DNA from: Brasenia schreberi
Taxonomy: Eukaryota; Streptophyta; Magnoliopsida; Nymphaeales; Cabombaceae
DNA length: 64,000 nucleotides
Reading direction: 5' to 3'
NCBI GenBank assembly: GCA_036023115.1
Contig: JAYKKT010000061.1
Span: forward strand, 13,295,501-13,359,500
Shown: positions 44,771 to 55,800 of the stretch, in pieces
Position numbering within the stretch: position 1 is the first letter of the stretch
Layout: every line of letters begins with the position of its first letter
Notes under the pieces: model-generated
Told to the model about the DNA's origin: nothing
What the model saw: only the letters and a program-made list of their open reading frames with translations
The model's database searches: none
Position numbers and translations under genes: made by a program

Positions 44771-45360
44771 TGTTGCTTTGATGGTTCAGATACACATGAT
44801 TTCACGTTGCCTTAATCATCAATCCTTCTGTTTTCACTGGCCTTTTGGGTTTTCTTTCATAGTCTTCAATGACGATTATCTTTTTGATGTTAACAACTTA
44901 AGAATACACATGAAAGACCAGTAGACAAGAAAAAAGATCGTTACAAAAGTGGATCAGATGAAGGACGTATAAAGAGACGAATGGTGATAATCATACGGCA
45001 GATTTTCATTTGAAGCAAAACGATTAGAAAAGAAAAAGCTAAGGATGGCGCAATTCAAATAGGTCTGTTATCGCTTCAAATTTTGCTGCATATGTAGGCA
45101 AAAAGGAAAAGCTATGTGCGCAATTTCAATAAGAACAATCGGCAAAAGAAGACGTAGACTGATCGGCAAAATAAAGAAGCTAGAGGGTTCCAGTTTAACG
45201 GCGACACAGGAGATAAAGGCTTCATGAGGCTCATACAGGAGCACCTGTGGGCTGGTCTACCAACACGCTCAAGCGTTACGGCCGACTGTCCCATTACTGG
45301 GCCATTCTTGAAAAGTACAACGGTATAAAGTTCAAATCTCAACCCTTGATTGCAGAGATC
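44771..45360. other. Intergenic, no gene recognised
   Basis: One 76-aa minus frame and smaller ones are present, none with motifs. Confidence 0.4.
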
Positions 45361-45370
45361 GAACAGTGAA

Positions 45371-45429
45371 AATGTTCAAAGAAGATTGAACATGGATGAG
45401 GATTGAGCACGGACCTCTCTCTCTCACTC

Positions 45430-45486
<57 letters not shown>

Positions 45487-45563
45487 TTCTTGGAAATGTT
45501 CAAAGGAGATTGAACATGGATGAGGATTGAGCACGGACCTCTCTCTCTCACTCTCGATATATA
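45371..45563. repeat. Tandem units with AT microsatellites, target of Copia element 2
   Basis: A unit containing AATGTTCAAAGAAGATTGAA, CATGGATGAGGATTGAGCAC, a CTCTCTCTC run and an AT run starts at 45371 and again at 45495. A third copy lies on the far side of the Copia element, from 51711. The AT run of the first unit covers about 45435-45480. The Copia insertion is in the AT run of the second unit. Confidence 0.85.
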
Positions 45564-45998
45564 TGATGGAGATTTTTTGTAGCCGACTGAAATTTGCTTC
45601 TGCGCCGGTTGCCGGAGTCCGTTGAGTTCCACTCTCCGTCCAATCTCCCAGATAAACCTGCAGATGAAATGATGCTTTTTGGTGTTTGAGGTTTCCTCAC
45701 AGCGACCTTTTCCAGAAAGACAAGAATACTGTATTTTTTTGTGTATTGTATATCAGTCTTTGTGTATACACACTGCTCTTATTTATAGAGAGGTGCCTGC
45801 TCCACGTCTCTTGGCTTTTCATGCTGGGTTTCTCTCATCCAGAGCAACTACATCCGGACTGTTACCAGGTTTTTCGGTAACGGTCTGGCGGTTGTCAGGC
45901 CTCATCTATAACTCCTGTCACGGTAACGGTCTGGATGGCCAGTCCAAACGTTATCGTGTTGCATTGCCGAGAATGACCACTCTAAAACGTCTGTAACA
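45564..45998 (-). repeat. 3' LTR of Copia element 2 (left copy)
   Basis: It begins TGATGGAGATTTTTTG and ends CTGTAACA on the plus strand. The minus strand carries a CTATAAATAAG TATA region near 45780. It is 27 bp longer than the right copy, mainly because of extra sequence near 45645-45670. Confidence 0.9.
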
Positions 45999-46025
45999 TA
46001 TCCCACTTGGCCATTCGAGCCAAGT
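45999..46025 (-). other. Polypurine tract region of Copia element 2
   Basis: The minus strand reads CTTGGCTCGAATGGCC then AAGTGGGATA directly before the LTR. The same order is found at 30225-30245 in element 1. Confidence 0.75.
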
Positions 46026-47340
46026 GTACTTACATACTGGTTTTTCTCTCACTTTTCCAGGGTTTACCTAGTAATGTCAATTCATGATTGTTGCTGCAAT
46101 CAATACCCGTTGTGTGATTATTTCCCTACACAACAACCTACCCGTTGTGTGGTTATTTTCCTACACAACATTTTATCCGTTGTGTAGTTATTTCCCTACA
46201 CAACAATCAAACATACCTCAAACCCATGTTTGTAACATGTTTTGAAAAAAGTTCTTCTATTATGCCTTTAGTCAAGGGGTCTACCAACATATCATTTGTT
46301 GGCATGTATGAGATGGATATTTCCTTTCTCATAATCATATCATGAACATAGTGGTATTTCACCATTATATGCTTACTTTTTTAGCAATCAGCTCTACTCT
46401 TGATAAGAGTAATTGCTGCATTGTTATCACAGTAAATGACAATTGACTCATCGGTTATTTTCAACTTCAAATCACGTATGAAACGGCTTATCTAGACAGT
46501 ACTCGTTGTAGCCATACAGCAAGCTACATACTCAATTTCCTATATATGCAATGCTACACAGCCCTATTTCTTACATGCCAAAGAAACAACACCACATCCA
46601 AATAAGAATATTTGACCCGAGGTTGATTTGTTGTCATCTTTGCTCCCAGCAAAGTTAGCATCTGAGTATCCTACCACTTTCAGTTCATCTGCTTGAAAAC
46701 ACAGTTTCAAGTCTATTGTTCCTTTCAAATATCTTAAAATCCTTTTTACAGCTATCCAGTGCTACCATCCAGGATTACTTTGATATCTACTTACAAGATC
46801 AATAGCAAAATTGATATCAGGTCTTATATATACCATAACATACATCAAGCTACCCATAACTTATGCATAAGGAATATTAGGCTTATCGTCTCCTTCACCA
46901 CGACAATCAACCTTACTAATTTTAACTCTTTTGCAACAGGTGTATCAGCATACTTGCATTCACCCATTTTGAACTTTTTGAGGATATAGACAATATATCT
47001 CTCCTGACTTAGGCATAAGAGTTTAAATTCTCTATCTCGAGAGATCTTTATACCCAGGATATAGGATGCTTCCCCCATATCCTTTATTTCGAACTTGGAG
47101 TTTAACCATGACTTGGTTTTGACAATCATCTCATTGTTGTTTCCAGTCAATAATATGTCATATACATATAATGATAGGATGACAAAGTGGCTCTCACTGT
47201 TCCAAACATATACACAGTGATCAAGTTTATTAACCACAAACCCAAGTTCTATAATAGCATTTTGAAAAGTCAAATACCATTGGCGAAGTGACTGTTTCGG
47301 GCCGTATAGGGATTTTCTCAACCATATACTTTATCTTCTT
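46026..47340 (-). pseudogene. Copia element 2 reverse transcriptase end and RNase H
   Basis: The longest frame (47321-46845) has RKSLYGPKQSLRQWYLTF and ILSLYVYDILLTGNN. The catalytic YVDD box is YVYD, one Asp replaced by Tyr through a single base change. EASYILGIKISRDR follows. RNase H (about 46700-46215) contains YVACCMATTS, IYCDNNAAITLIKS and DPLTKGIIEELF with in-frame stops. The copy cannot encode an active RT. Confidence 0.87.
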
Positions 47341-48097
47341 GGCCTTCAACAACAAATCCTTCGGGTTGCTGCATGTATATGATTTCATAAAATCTCCATT
47401 TAGAAATGTTGTATTTACATCTAACTAATGTAAATCCAAATCATAGTATACAGATATTATCAGGATTATTCATATGGATGCAAATTTCGCAACTGGAGAA
47501 TATGTCTCAACATAATCTATCCTCATTTTTTACAAAAAGCCCTTTGCAACCAACCTCGCCCTAAACTTGTCGATTGTACCAGCGACTTTGTCTTTCTTTT
47601 TTAGAACCCATTTACAGCCTATGGTTTTCCTTTCTTTTGGTAAATCAGTCAATTCCCAGACTTATTTTTTCTCAATGGATTCAATTTTCTCATCCATGGC
47701 TTTTCCCCAGTCTGTTGCTTCCGATGAGTTTATAGCTTGCTGATAAGTCAAGTTATCAGTCAACTAATCTAAATCCACCGAATTACACACTTCTTCTACA
47801 AGATAAGTGTGATAATCCTTTAAGTAGGACGGAGTGGCCCTTGGCCTTTTATATCCACTTAAGGATTCGGTTGTTTCAAGAAGATCTTCTATGGGCTCAA
47901 AAGATGATTGATGTAGGTCTACTAGATCATCAGCAGACTCATCATTATTTTTCAAGATGTCATTCTTAGTATCTTCTAAGAATTCAACATCTCTACTCTC
48001 TATCAGTATGTGGTCCTTATGATAAAACCGATATCCCTTTTAGCCTTTAGGATATTCGATGAATATACATGTCAAGGACCTACTGTCTAACTTATCT
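47341..48097 (-). pseudogene. Copia element 2 integrase end to RT start
   Basis: The region is frameshifted relative to the integrase frame. A 63-aa frame (47955-47764) reads SADDLVDLHQSSFEPIEDLL and SYLKDYHTYLVEEVCNSV, matching 28370-28540 in element 1. The RT start with QLDV-like sequence follows near 47420. Confidence 0.8.
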
Positions 48098-49165
48098 CTA
48101 GATTGATGAAGTGTCTTTACATGTACAAGATCCCCACCTCTTGAGATGGCATAGGTTGGGTTTTCTTCCAAACCACATCTCGTATGGTATAGTGAATACA
48201 GCTTTACATGGTACTCTATTGAGTATGTAAACCATTGTACTTACTGCTTCTCCCCAAAATATCCTTCGTAGAGACGCATTGATCAACATTGACATTGTCA
48301 TATTCAACAAGGTTTTGTTGTATCTCTTAGCTACACCATTTTGTTGAGGTATCCTGAGCATTGTATTTTGCTTTACAATACCAAAGTCTTTACAGAATTC
48401 AAAAAATTCTGTCGAGATATATGCACCGCCTCTATCTGATCTTAAGACTTTGATTGAATGCCTTAATTGGTCTTTCACTTCTTGCTTATATTCTTTAAAA
48501 GCATCCAGTGCCTCAAATTTATGTGTCAAAAGATATAAATACATATATCTAGAGTAATCATCGATAAAGGTTATAAAATAAATATTTCCACGATTTGACT
48601 TTACCCTAAAAGGTCCACATAAATCCGTGTGAATAACTTCTGACAGAGTTGTTGTCCTTGTTAATTTCTTGAGAAAAACTTTTCTTGTCATCTTTCCTTG
48701 TATACAAGTTTCACACTTGTTGAAAGTATTTTCCTCAAATTTAGACAGTAAGTCAAAGTTGGATAATTTTCTCAACTTTTCCAGACTTATATGCCCAAGG
48801 CGTTTATGTCACATATTCATATCAACAATAAAGGCACACTCAATATAAGCAGAAGAATTACCAATTTCATTATCACAGAATTTAAATAGTCAATGTTATA
48901 CATCAAATTTCCCAGAGAATAATATTCTCCCATACTTTCCTACAGTCACCTTGCCAAGAATAAACCTGACATCAAAACCTTTCTTTACTAAGGTATGAAC
49001 CGATACCAGATTGTGCCTTATAGTTGGCACAATTAATACATCAGTTAATACAATTGGTTTGCCTTGTATATAAATTCTAAAAGACTCAGTACCCAAAACA
49101 TCCGAGAAGGTATTGTTACCCATGTAGACTCGATGTTCGCCTGGTTTGTATTCCTTTAGATCCAT
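48098..49165 (-). pseudogene. Copia element 2 protease end and integrase
   Basis: The frame from 49165 reads MDLKEYKPGEHRVYMGNN and LTDVLIVPTIRHNLVSVH. After a few stops (one replacing Trp in the WHKRLGH motif, TGG to TGA) it continues as integrase from 48775: CETCIQGKMTRKVF, VIHTDLCGPFRV, FIDDYSRYMYLY, VLRSDRGGAYIS and PQQNGVAKRYN. The first two catalytic Asp are kept, but the Glu of NGVAER is Lys here. This differs from element 1, where Glu is kept and the second Asp is lost. Confidence 0.88.
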
Positions 49166-49285
49166 TACCCTTTCCTTAGTCTTTCATATATGTCTTGTAG
49201 TTCCGGAGTCTATCCACCAACCTGTCAAATGGCAGTTCATGTATAAACACTTTGAAATCACACAGATTATGTCCTACTTCTCTGA

Positions 49286-50188
49286 TTATCCGTGTTGTGG
49301 GTTGCTTCTTCTACCTTTCTTGTTGTTGCAGTCCCTCTTCAAGTGTTCTATATTTTCACAGCTGAAGCATTTGACCTGAGAAACGATTTCCTGCGATTTC
49401 TTAAAATTTTGACCACTCTTCTTGTTATTATTACTGAACTTCTTGTTTGGTTTATTTTTCTTCTGGTTGAGTTTGGAGTTAGACCCTATCTCATGTTGTA
49501 CCACTAAAAAAATTTCTTTCTTATTTTTTATCATATGTTCTTTCTCTATTGTTAGTTTCGGGGGCAATTCAGAAAGGTTAATTTTAGGCCCTAATCTGAG
49601 GACAGTAGTGATCATGTTTCATGACGGGGGTAGATTATTTAAGATTGTTCATATTTGCATCAGTTCTAGAATGACTGATTTTGCCACGACTAAGTTCCTA
49701 GTCATTACTAACATTTGGTTTACATGTTCTACTACATTATTTCCTTCTTTTATTTTGAAAGAGTTGTACTTTTGTAGTAGCAACTCCACATGTAATTTGG
49801 CAGTTGTGTCATACTTAGTTGTTATTAAGTCAAACAGCTCTTTGGTGGTCTCGTATTCTTTCAAGACCCTAATCAAGTCATCTTCCATGTAAGTCAACAT
49901 GATTGTCCTTGCTATTGTGTCATCTTTTAGAAATATTTTATACATTTCTATTTGTTGCTCAATTGCGTCTGGTGGTGGTGAATGCATGATTTTCTTTAAT
50001 ACGTATTCAACACCTTGAAGTGTTAGAGCAAGTGACATTCTCCTCTTCCATGTTTGGAACTTCAAACAGTTCAGTTTTTCAGTTTTTGCCAATTCAAACA
50101 CATATATTCTTGAACTCATTTTTATGTGTTTAGCAATTATCACAATTAGACGGTCTAAAAAAAAATAAAGAATAAGCAACAAACACAC
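49286..50188 (-). pseudogene. Copia element 2 gag
   Basis: One frame covers the protein with two stops near 49620-49648. A likely start is MSSRIYVFELAKTEKL (about 50120); the frame also opens further upstream. The body includes FQTWKRRMSLALTLQG, MLTYMEDDLIRVLKEYE and VEHVNQMLVMTRNLV. The C-terminus is Lys/Asn-rich with a complete CCHC zinc knuckle, CFSCENIEHLKRDC. Family role: capsid formation and RNA packaging. Confidence 0.88.
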
Positions 50189-51255
50189 ATAGCTAGGACC
50201 ATGTTAAAACGATGCATAATATCATAAAAACAAACTAAACGTTTTATAAGCAACTTGGGGTAAATTTGTAATTTCCCCAAAAATTTCTGCCTTTAGTATT
50301 TTTCAAATAATATTAGGGATAAAACTGTAATTTTAACTATTTATCCACTTTTGAAATTTTTGAAAAGCCTAAGGACAGGTTTGTAAAATTACTCTTTTGG
50401 TATTTCTGTAAAATTCGTGATTGATCGGGGTTAAAACTGTAACTTTAACCCTCAGCTCGAATCTGAAATTTTTTCAAAAGTACAGTGATAAACCTCTATT
50501 TTGACACAATGACAGAAAAGAAATTAACTAAAACCAAGAAGGGTAATAAAGTAAAATCATAGTTTGGTATATTGTAATTTTCATAAATTATCGAAGGATA
50601 AAAAAGACTTTTTTCTCAGTAAGGGGTTTCTGCATTTAGTCCGCAGTTTCGTAATATTTGAAAATTGGTTGGGGCAGAACGGACTTTTTAGTCCGCTGCC
50701 TGAGGAGTTTCTGCATTTCGGCCTGCAGTTTTCGATTTTAATTTAAATGAAGAGAGAGAGAGTCTCTTTCAAATCCTGGAAAGAGGGAGAGAGAGGGGGG
50801 TTCTGCGGGTGGTCGGCACCGGCCGGCGTTCTTGTTGTTTCTTTTCCCAGCTTCGGCCTTCTTGCCATCACCGGCCGGCACTGTTGGTATTTGTTTTCCT
50901 AGTTGCAGCCCGACCAGTGTTCTTGCTGTTTCTTTTCCCAACTTCGGCCTTCTTGCCATCACCGATCGGCGTTCTTTGGGTCATCTACGGTTGTCTCTGG
51001 CCTTTCGGCCTTTGGACCGTCTCTAGCCTTTTGGCCTTTTGGTCGACTGCGATTGTCTCTGGCCGATTGCACCTGTTTTTGGCCTTTTTGGGGTTGTCTG
51101 ACTTTTTGACCGACTGCCTTTTGGGGATGTCTGGCTTTCCGGCAGACTGCGTTCAACCTCTCTTCCTTTCCCTCTTTATTTTTTTTTCACTTCTCCCTCT
51201 TCCTATAAAAAAGGGTAGCTGATTTTAGTTTTTTTTTTACAAGGTCACCAACGAG
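50189..51255 (-). other. Leader of Copia element 2, with tandem repeats
   Basis: AT-rich sequence (50200-50740) is followed by a GC-rich block. TTCTTGTTGTTTCTTTTCCC then CTTCGGCCTTCTTGCC occurs at 50829 and again, slightly changed, at 50920 (period 91 bp). A GGCCTTTTGG-type repeat runs on to 51130. The hydrophobic frames on the plus strand here are by-products of this composition. Confidence 0.6.
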
Positions 51256-51267
51256 GCTCTCATACCA
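51256..51267 (-). other. Primer-binding site of Copia element 2
   Basis: The minus strand reads TGGTATGAGAGC just inside the right LTR, one base different from the initiator tRNA-Met site. Confidence 0.85.
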
Positions 51268-51268
51268 A

Positions 51269-51676
51269 TGATGGAGGTTTTCTGTAGACGATTGAAGCTT
51301 GCTTCTGTGCCGGTTGCTGGAGTCCGTTAAGTTCCACTCTCCGTCCAACTCATTTTTTTGGTGTTTGAGGTTTCCTCACAACAGCCTTTTCAAGAGATAC
51401 TGAATACTGTATTTTTGTGTGTATTTTATATCGGTCTTTGTGTATACGCACTGCTCTTATTTATAGAGCAGTGCCTGCTCCACGTCTCCTGGCTTTTCAC
51501 GTTGGGTTTCCTTCATCCCGAACAGCTATATCCGGACTGTTACTAGGTTTTCCAGTAATGGTCTGATAGTTACTAGGCCTCATCTGTAACTCCTGCCATG
51601 GTAACGGTCTAGATGGTCAGTTCAGCCGTTACCGTATTGAGTTGCCGAGAATGGCCACTCTATAACATCTGTAACA
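51269..51676 (-). repeat. 5' LTR of Copia element 2 (right copy)
   Basis: It is 408 bp, begins TG and ends CA, and is collinear with 45564-45998. The minus-strand TATA region (CTATAAATAAG) is near 51460. Confidence 0.9.
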
Positions 51677-51681
51677 ATATA

Positions 51682-51752
51682 TATACACACACTTCTTGAA
51701 AATGTTCAAAGAAGATTGAACATGGATGAGGATTGAGCATCTCTCTCTCTCT

Positions 51753-51788
<36 letters not shown>

Positions 51789-51790
51789 TT
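51682..51790. repeat. Third unit of the AT-microsatellite tandem repeat
   Basis: It contains ACACACTTCTTGAAAATG, then TTCAAAGAAGATTGAACATG and GATGAGGATTGAGCA, then CT and AT runs, matching the units at 45371 and 45495 on the other side of Copia element 2. Confidence 0.85.
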
Positions 51791-52924
51791 CTTGAGTGCA
51801 TAGGATCAACAATCTATACAGGTTTAAAAGATCCATACAAATTGAACGTGTATGAAAGTAATAAATTCCACTAATTTTGGGGTATTCAAAACACACGGCA
51901 CGGTTACCTTCTCAAGGAAAAAACTTGCAAGAAGATGAGTTTCAGAACTGGAGTGCACTTCACTTAGAACTCAAGTAGTGTGATTTTCTATAGGCAAACT
52001 GAGGTTGGACTGAATCCTACCAGATGTGTGCTCGGGTATTGGACTCTTGACCTTCTGTCAGACAACCAAAACATAGCCAACTCTGTTCTTCTGTCCACAA
52101 CTAGGTACTGAATATGACTGGTTAATTAACATAAAAAAAAAAAAACATTTGGCAATATAAAGCACTCCATAAGCCAATTTTATCACAGTTTCTCTCAATT
52201 GGATCAGCCTGAATTGGTTGATTCAGATCGATTTGGTCAAATATATTCAGTGTAGGTCAAGCCAATCCTGCTATTTTGTACTATTTTCTTCATTTACTGT
52301 GATTTTTAAATGTTTTTGAACCGACTTGGTACCTCCATTTCGATGTGTGCGAAAGAGCCAGTTATTCATAGTGATTTGAATTCAGACAATTGTCCGAATC
52401 CAATGTTGTCCAAAACAGTACTGGAATCAAATCGGTTTCCAGAAGATTAAGAAAATAGTTCAGACAGAAAAATCAGATCCCAATTTGAGAAAATATAGAA
52501 AATTCAAAGAAAAAGTGAAAGAAAGGCCAAACCAAGAAGATCAATGTGGAATCTCTGCCAACTTACGGTGGGTTATTTTCCCATTAACGCTTGATGTCAA
52601 ACCTATAGATAAGGAGACAGAGCCTAGTGCAACTTGTCCCCCAATCTCCATTGTACTTGTGTCTGCATTGAACTAGCCAGTTCAGCCTCGAACTGGACTG
52701 ACATTTCGTGAGCCAAGTGGTTCGATTATAAACAGGGAAAGTTTTGTTCAGCCCAGGAATTGCCTCTCAACTGATCTAAAAGCCTGTCGATCAACTCTAA
52801 TCATCCAAACCAGGCCTACTTGAGACGATTTAACTAGAACGTTCGGCTTTGTTTTGGTGGGTCCTAAGCCCGGGTATGTTAGATTCATACACCAATTCTA
52901 AAAACATTGGTCGGTCCTAAGCCC
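51791..52924. other. Intergenic, no gene recognised
   Basis: Short frames without motifs. Scattered AACCGATTTGGT-like words suggest old repeats, but no ends can be set. Confidence 0.4.
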
Positions 52925-54290
52925 AAATGTAAAAGAGGAGAATTGTATTAGGTTTTTACAGTTAGCATAGAACTTTATTAGTTACTACCATAGATTCTAG
53001 ACATTATGAGTATTTCATTGGAACGTAAATTCTTAACGACACACTGCAAACACTCGATGCCATGAAAAATAAGCAAAGGCCTTTATATCTTCACTTAGAT
53101 GTATTGAATTGACTATAAAGAGAGTTTCTACACTATGAACATGTACGAGTAGAGAAGTTAGTTTGTTATATTATTGCTTAAATATAGTGAACAAATTGTA
53201 TAAAGAAACCCCACAATTTTAGCATGAACGGATAAAAAGCTAGTCCTAAATAATAAGATTTGTGTTAGTATTTAGAATATTGAAACATGATTAACAAACT
53301 AATATAAGTGGTAGATACTATAATTTGAAGAGAAAATCATGTTTAGTGTGACAGAGAGACTTTTAATATAACACAAATTTTAATTTTTAATATTTTAAAA
53401 GAAAAAACTTGAAATGGAGTTGATATTATTGTAAATAAAGATTTAAAGGATAGTATAGTGTGACAGAGAGACTTTGAATATAATTGTACTTATGTACCCT
53501 AAATATGACTAAAAGATAGTATAAAGAAGGTCTTTTAGAAAGAATTAGATAAGGTAATTCAAAGAATTCCACCAAGAAAAATGATTTGTTTAGAAGATCT
53601 AAATGGACATATGAGTAAAGAGGCATTAGGATATCAAAGTATTAATGAAAACTACGATTTTAGAGATTTAAAAGAGGAAGAGAAAGAAATTTGAAGTTTT
53701 GCTATAACACATGATTTCTTTATAGCCAATACAATTTTCAGAATATAAGATGAACATTTAATTAATTATACAAGTAGTTTGTCACAAACACAAATTGATT
53801 ACTTTCCTTATAGAAAAAATAGATAGATCATGTTGTAAGGATTACAGGATTCTTAACTATCCAATATCAACTTTTAGTTATGGATTTGCAAGTTAAAAAT
53901 AAATAAAGTGTGTATAGAGTTACTAAATGGTACAACCTAAAAAAATAAAAAATATATATATTTATACATAAAGTTCTTGAAGAAGATGCTTAGAATTAAG
54001 TAGGTATAGAGTTTATACATTAAACAATATAACTAAACATATTAAGAAAATGACAAGATATGTACTATGTAAATCTAATAGATGCATAACAAAAAAAAGC
54101 TTGATGGAGAAGTAAAGTGGTGTAAGATGAAGAGGGCATGTTAAAAATTATAATATGTCAACAAGATTGATAAAACTTGAGAGGCTTATAAAAAAATAAA
54201 GAAGCGAAAAAGGTCATTAATGAAGCAAAAGCATTTATGTGATATTTTAGGATATATAAGACTAGAGATAATAAAACTAAAGATTTTATC
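52925..54290 (+). mobile_element. Old LINE, 5' part, plus strand
   Basis: It is collinear with the leader and endonuclease of the LINE at 4029-5696 but in the opposite orientation and much decayed. GTATTAGGTTTTTACAG corresponds to the element start. The leader has TATAGTGAACAAATTG, and the endonuclease contains EDLNGHMSKEALGYQ (about 53600-53645) and FAITHDFFIANTIF. It fades out in the region before RT near 54290. A short internal duplication (GTGTGACAGAGAGACTTT at 53346 and 53457) is present. All frames have stops. Confidence 0.78.
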
Positions 54291-55430
54291 AATAGGAAAA
54301 TTATACACACATAATGCATACCAAAAGCATGCATATTTTCACAATAATTTCATAACAAATTGTATTTTCATTTCTAACTCATAATTTCAATTCATACTCA
54401 CATGCACACATCAATCTGTTATGATAGTTACAACCCATATTGTGTATGGCCCTCCTTTACACGATCTTGGTCACCCCATCCACGATGGTTTAATCATGCC
54501 AAATCTCATGACAAAGTGCCGAGGAACACACTTTGTATTCGTCCCAAGCTAGAACGCTCAAGGGATGAACAAGTCTCTAGAGACCCTAAACAAACCACAC
54601 AAGTATGGCTCATATATTCATACATCATTATGTTTTAAAACCAATTATAATTTACTTCATTCACAAGCTTATATCCAAATTCATATTCATATAATATTCA
54701 AATACCATTTTTATACCAACACATGCATAGATTTTGAAATGACCCAAAACTCAATCCGGATCTAATTAAGCTATCTTAGATCTAAATTATCATTTATATC
54801 CATATCTAATCCAAACTAGATAACACAATAGGTATCTATGTTCCTAACACAGAACCTTAACTGCCAAAACAGGTTTTGTTTCTAACTCAAAACCCGTTTT
54901 AAGACCCAACCCAAGCCTAACTTATTTCCAACAGAGAACCCATGACCCATAATGGGTTTCTGACCCAATTTTGACACAATAGAATCTATCTGACACGGAA
55001 CTACTAGTATGACACGATACACAACATGATTCCATGTCACTCAATAGTGTATCGGACATGAGACAAGAACTAGGACATGCCCAAAAGGGGTTCTTTCAAT
55101 TGGTTTTTTATGCTCTTTTGTCATTTTTCAATCATGACCAAGGCTAGCGGTGGTCCCCAATGGACCGCCTACCTCCCCTCTTCTGGCCTAGCCTAACATC
55201 AGTAGCTATCGCCGGCGATATTATCAAAAAATTTCAAGAAAATAAGAGAGACCCTAACAACTCAGTTGAAGAAGAACTCCAATAGTTTGATACATTTTTC
55301 AGTATCATTTGGCTGCCAAAACACATAAAATCGACCGAGCTAGTAGTGTAGACCAAAACCCCTCTAACCCAAACCAGAATTGCTAAAGAAATCACTCTTT
55401 TTCATCAAAAAATTGAAGCAAATGAAAAAA
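54291..55430. other. Intergenic, possibly LTR or 3' sequence of a degraded Gypsy element
   Basis: The frames are short and without motifs. Its position directly downstream (minus strand) of the Gypsy pol fragment at 55440-55660 would suit 3' internal and LTR sequence, but I could not find a second LTR or terminal TG/CA with a duplication. Confidence 0.35.
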
Positions 55431-55439
55431 CTAGAGTCC

Positions 55440-55660
55440 TTGAGCTCTCAAGTGGTTTTGTTCAGTAAATAATGGCTCCAATGTACTTTTATCATCCTTA
55501 AAGCTCGATGACACAGGAGTTGTTCCTTTCTATCTACGATGACTACGGGTCGCTCTTCATAAGATAAATCCTCTTGTATATGTAGTGGTTCGGCCTCAAT
55601 GATATGTGAAGGATCAATTATGTACTTTTGTAACATAGACACATGAAATTATGCACTCAA
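55440..55660 (-). pseudogene. Ty3/Gypsy (chromovirus-like) polyprotein C-terminal fragment
   Basis: The minus frame reads MSMLQKYIIDPSHIIEAEPL, then HIQEDLSYEERPVVIVDRKE and LRMIKVHWSHYL. This matches the integrase C-terminal and chromodomain-side end of plant Gypsy polyproteins (HVSMLRKY...DPSH... and DRKEQ...K.V.W). It is a different lineage from the chromovirus at 7960-15942. No other pol domain is nearby, apart from decayed upstream sequence to about 55800. Confidence 0.75.
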
Positions 55661-55800
55661 GTCAATAATGGTGGCAACTTTAACTGGTAGGAGACATCTC
55701 TAACTCATTTTAGAATATGTTACTATCTAATATACCTAGAGTTAAACTTACCTTTTTGCCCAAAGTGAGTCACTCCTCATGTTAGGAAGACCTTTAAGAG

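Larger units (their letters stand above)
45564..51676 (-). mobile_element. Ty1/Copia retrotransposon 2 (same family as 19390-30694)
   Basis: The 6113-bp element is in minus orientation, with LTRs at 45564-45998 and 51269-51676. It has ATATA target duplications (45559-45563 and 51677-51681), a tRNA-Met primer site beside the right LTR and the family's polypurine region beside the left LTR. Gag through integrase share one frame interrupted only by stop codons; RT and RNase H are frameshifted. The protein sequence is plainly that of the family of element 1 and is uninterrupted by other transposons, so it serves as the reference copy in this window. Confidence 0.92.

Noticed and set aside
45339..45632. 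A 97-aa minus ORF with a long Ile-Tyr run
   Set aside because: The run is the AT microsatellite; the rest is LTR and tandem-repeat sequence.
50809..51222. A 137-aa hydrophobic plus-strand ORF that looks like a membrane protein
   Set aside because: It lies antisense in the leader of Copia element 2, over a tandem repeat; its Leu/Phe-rich content follows from the CTTCTTGCC/GGCCTTTTGG repeats.
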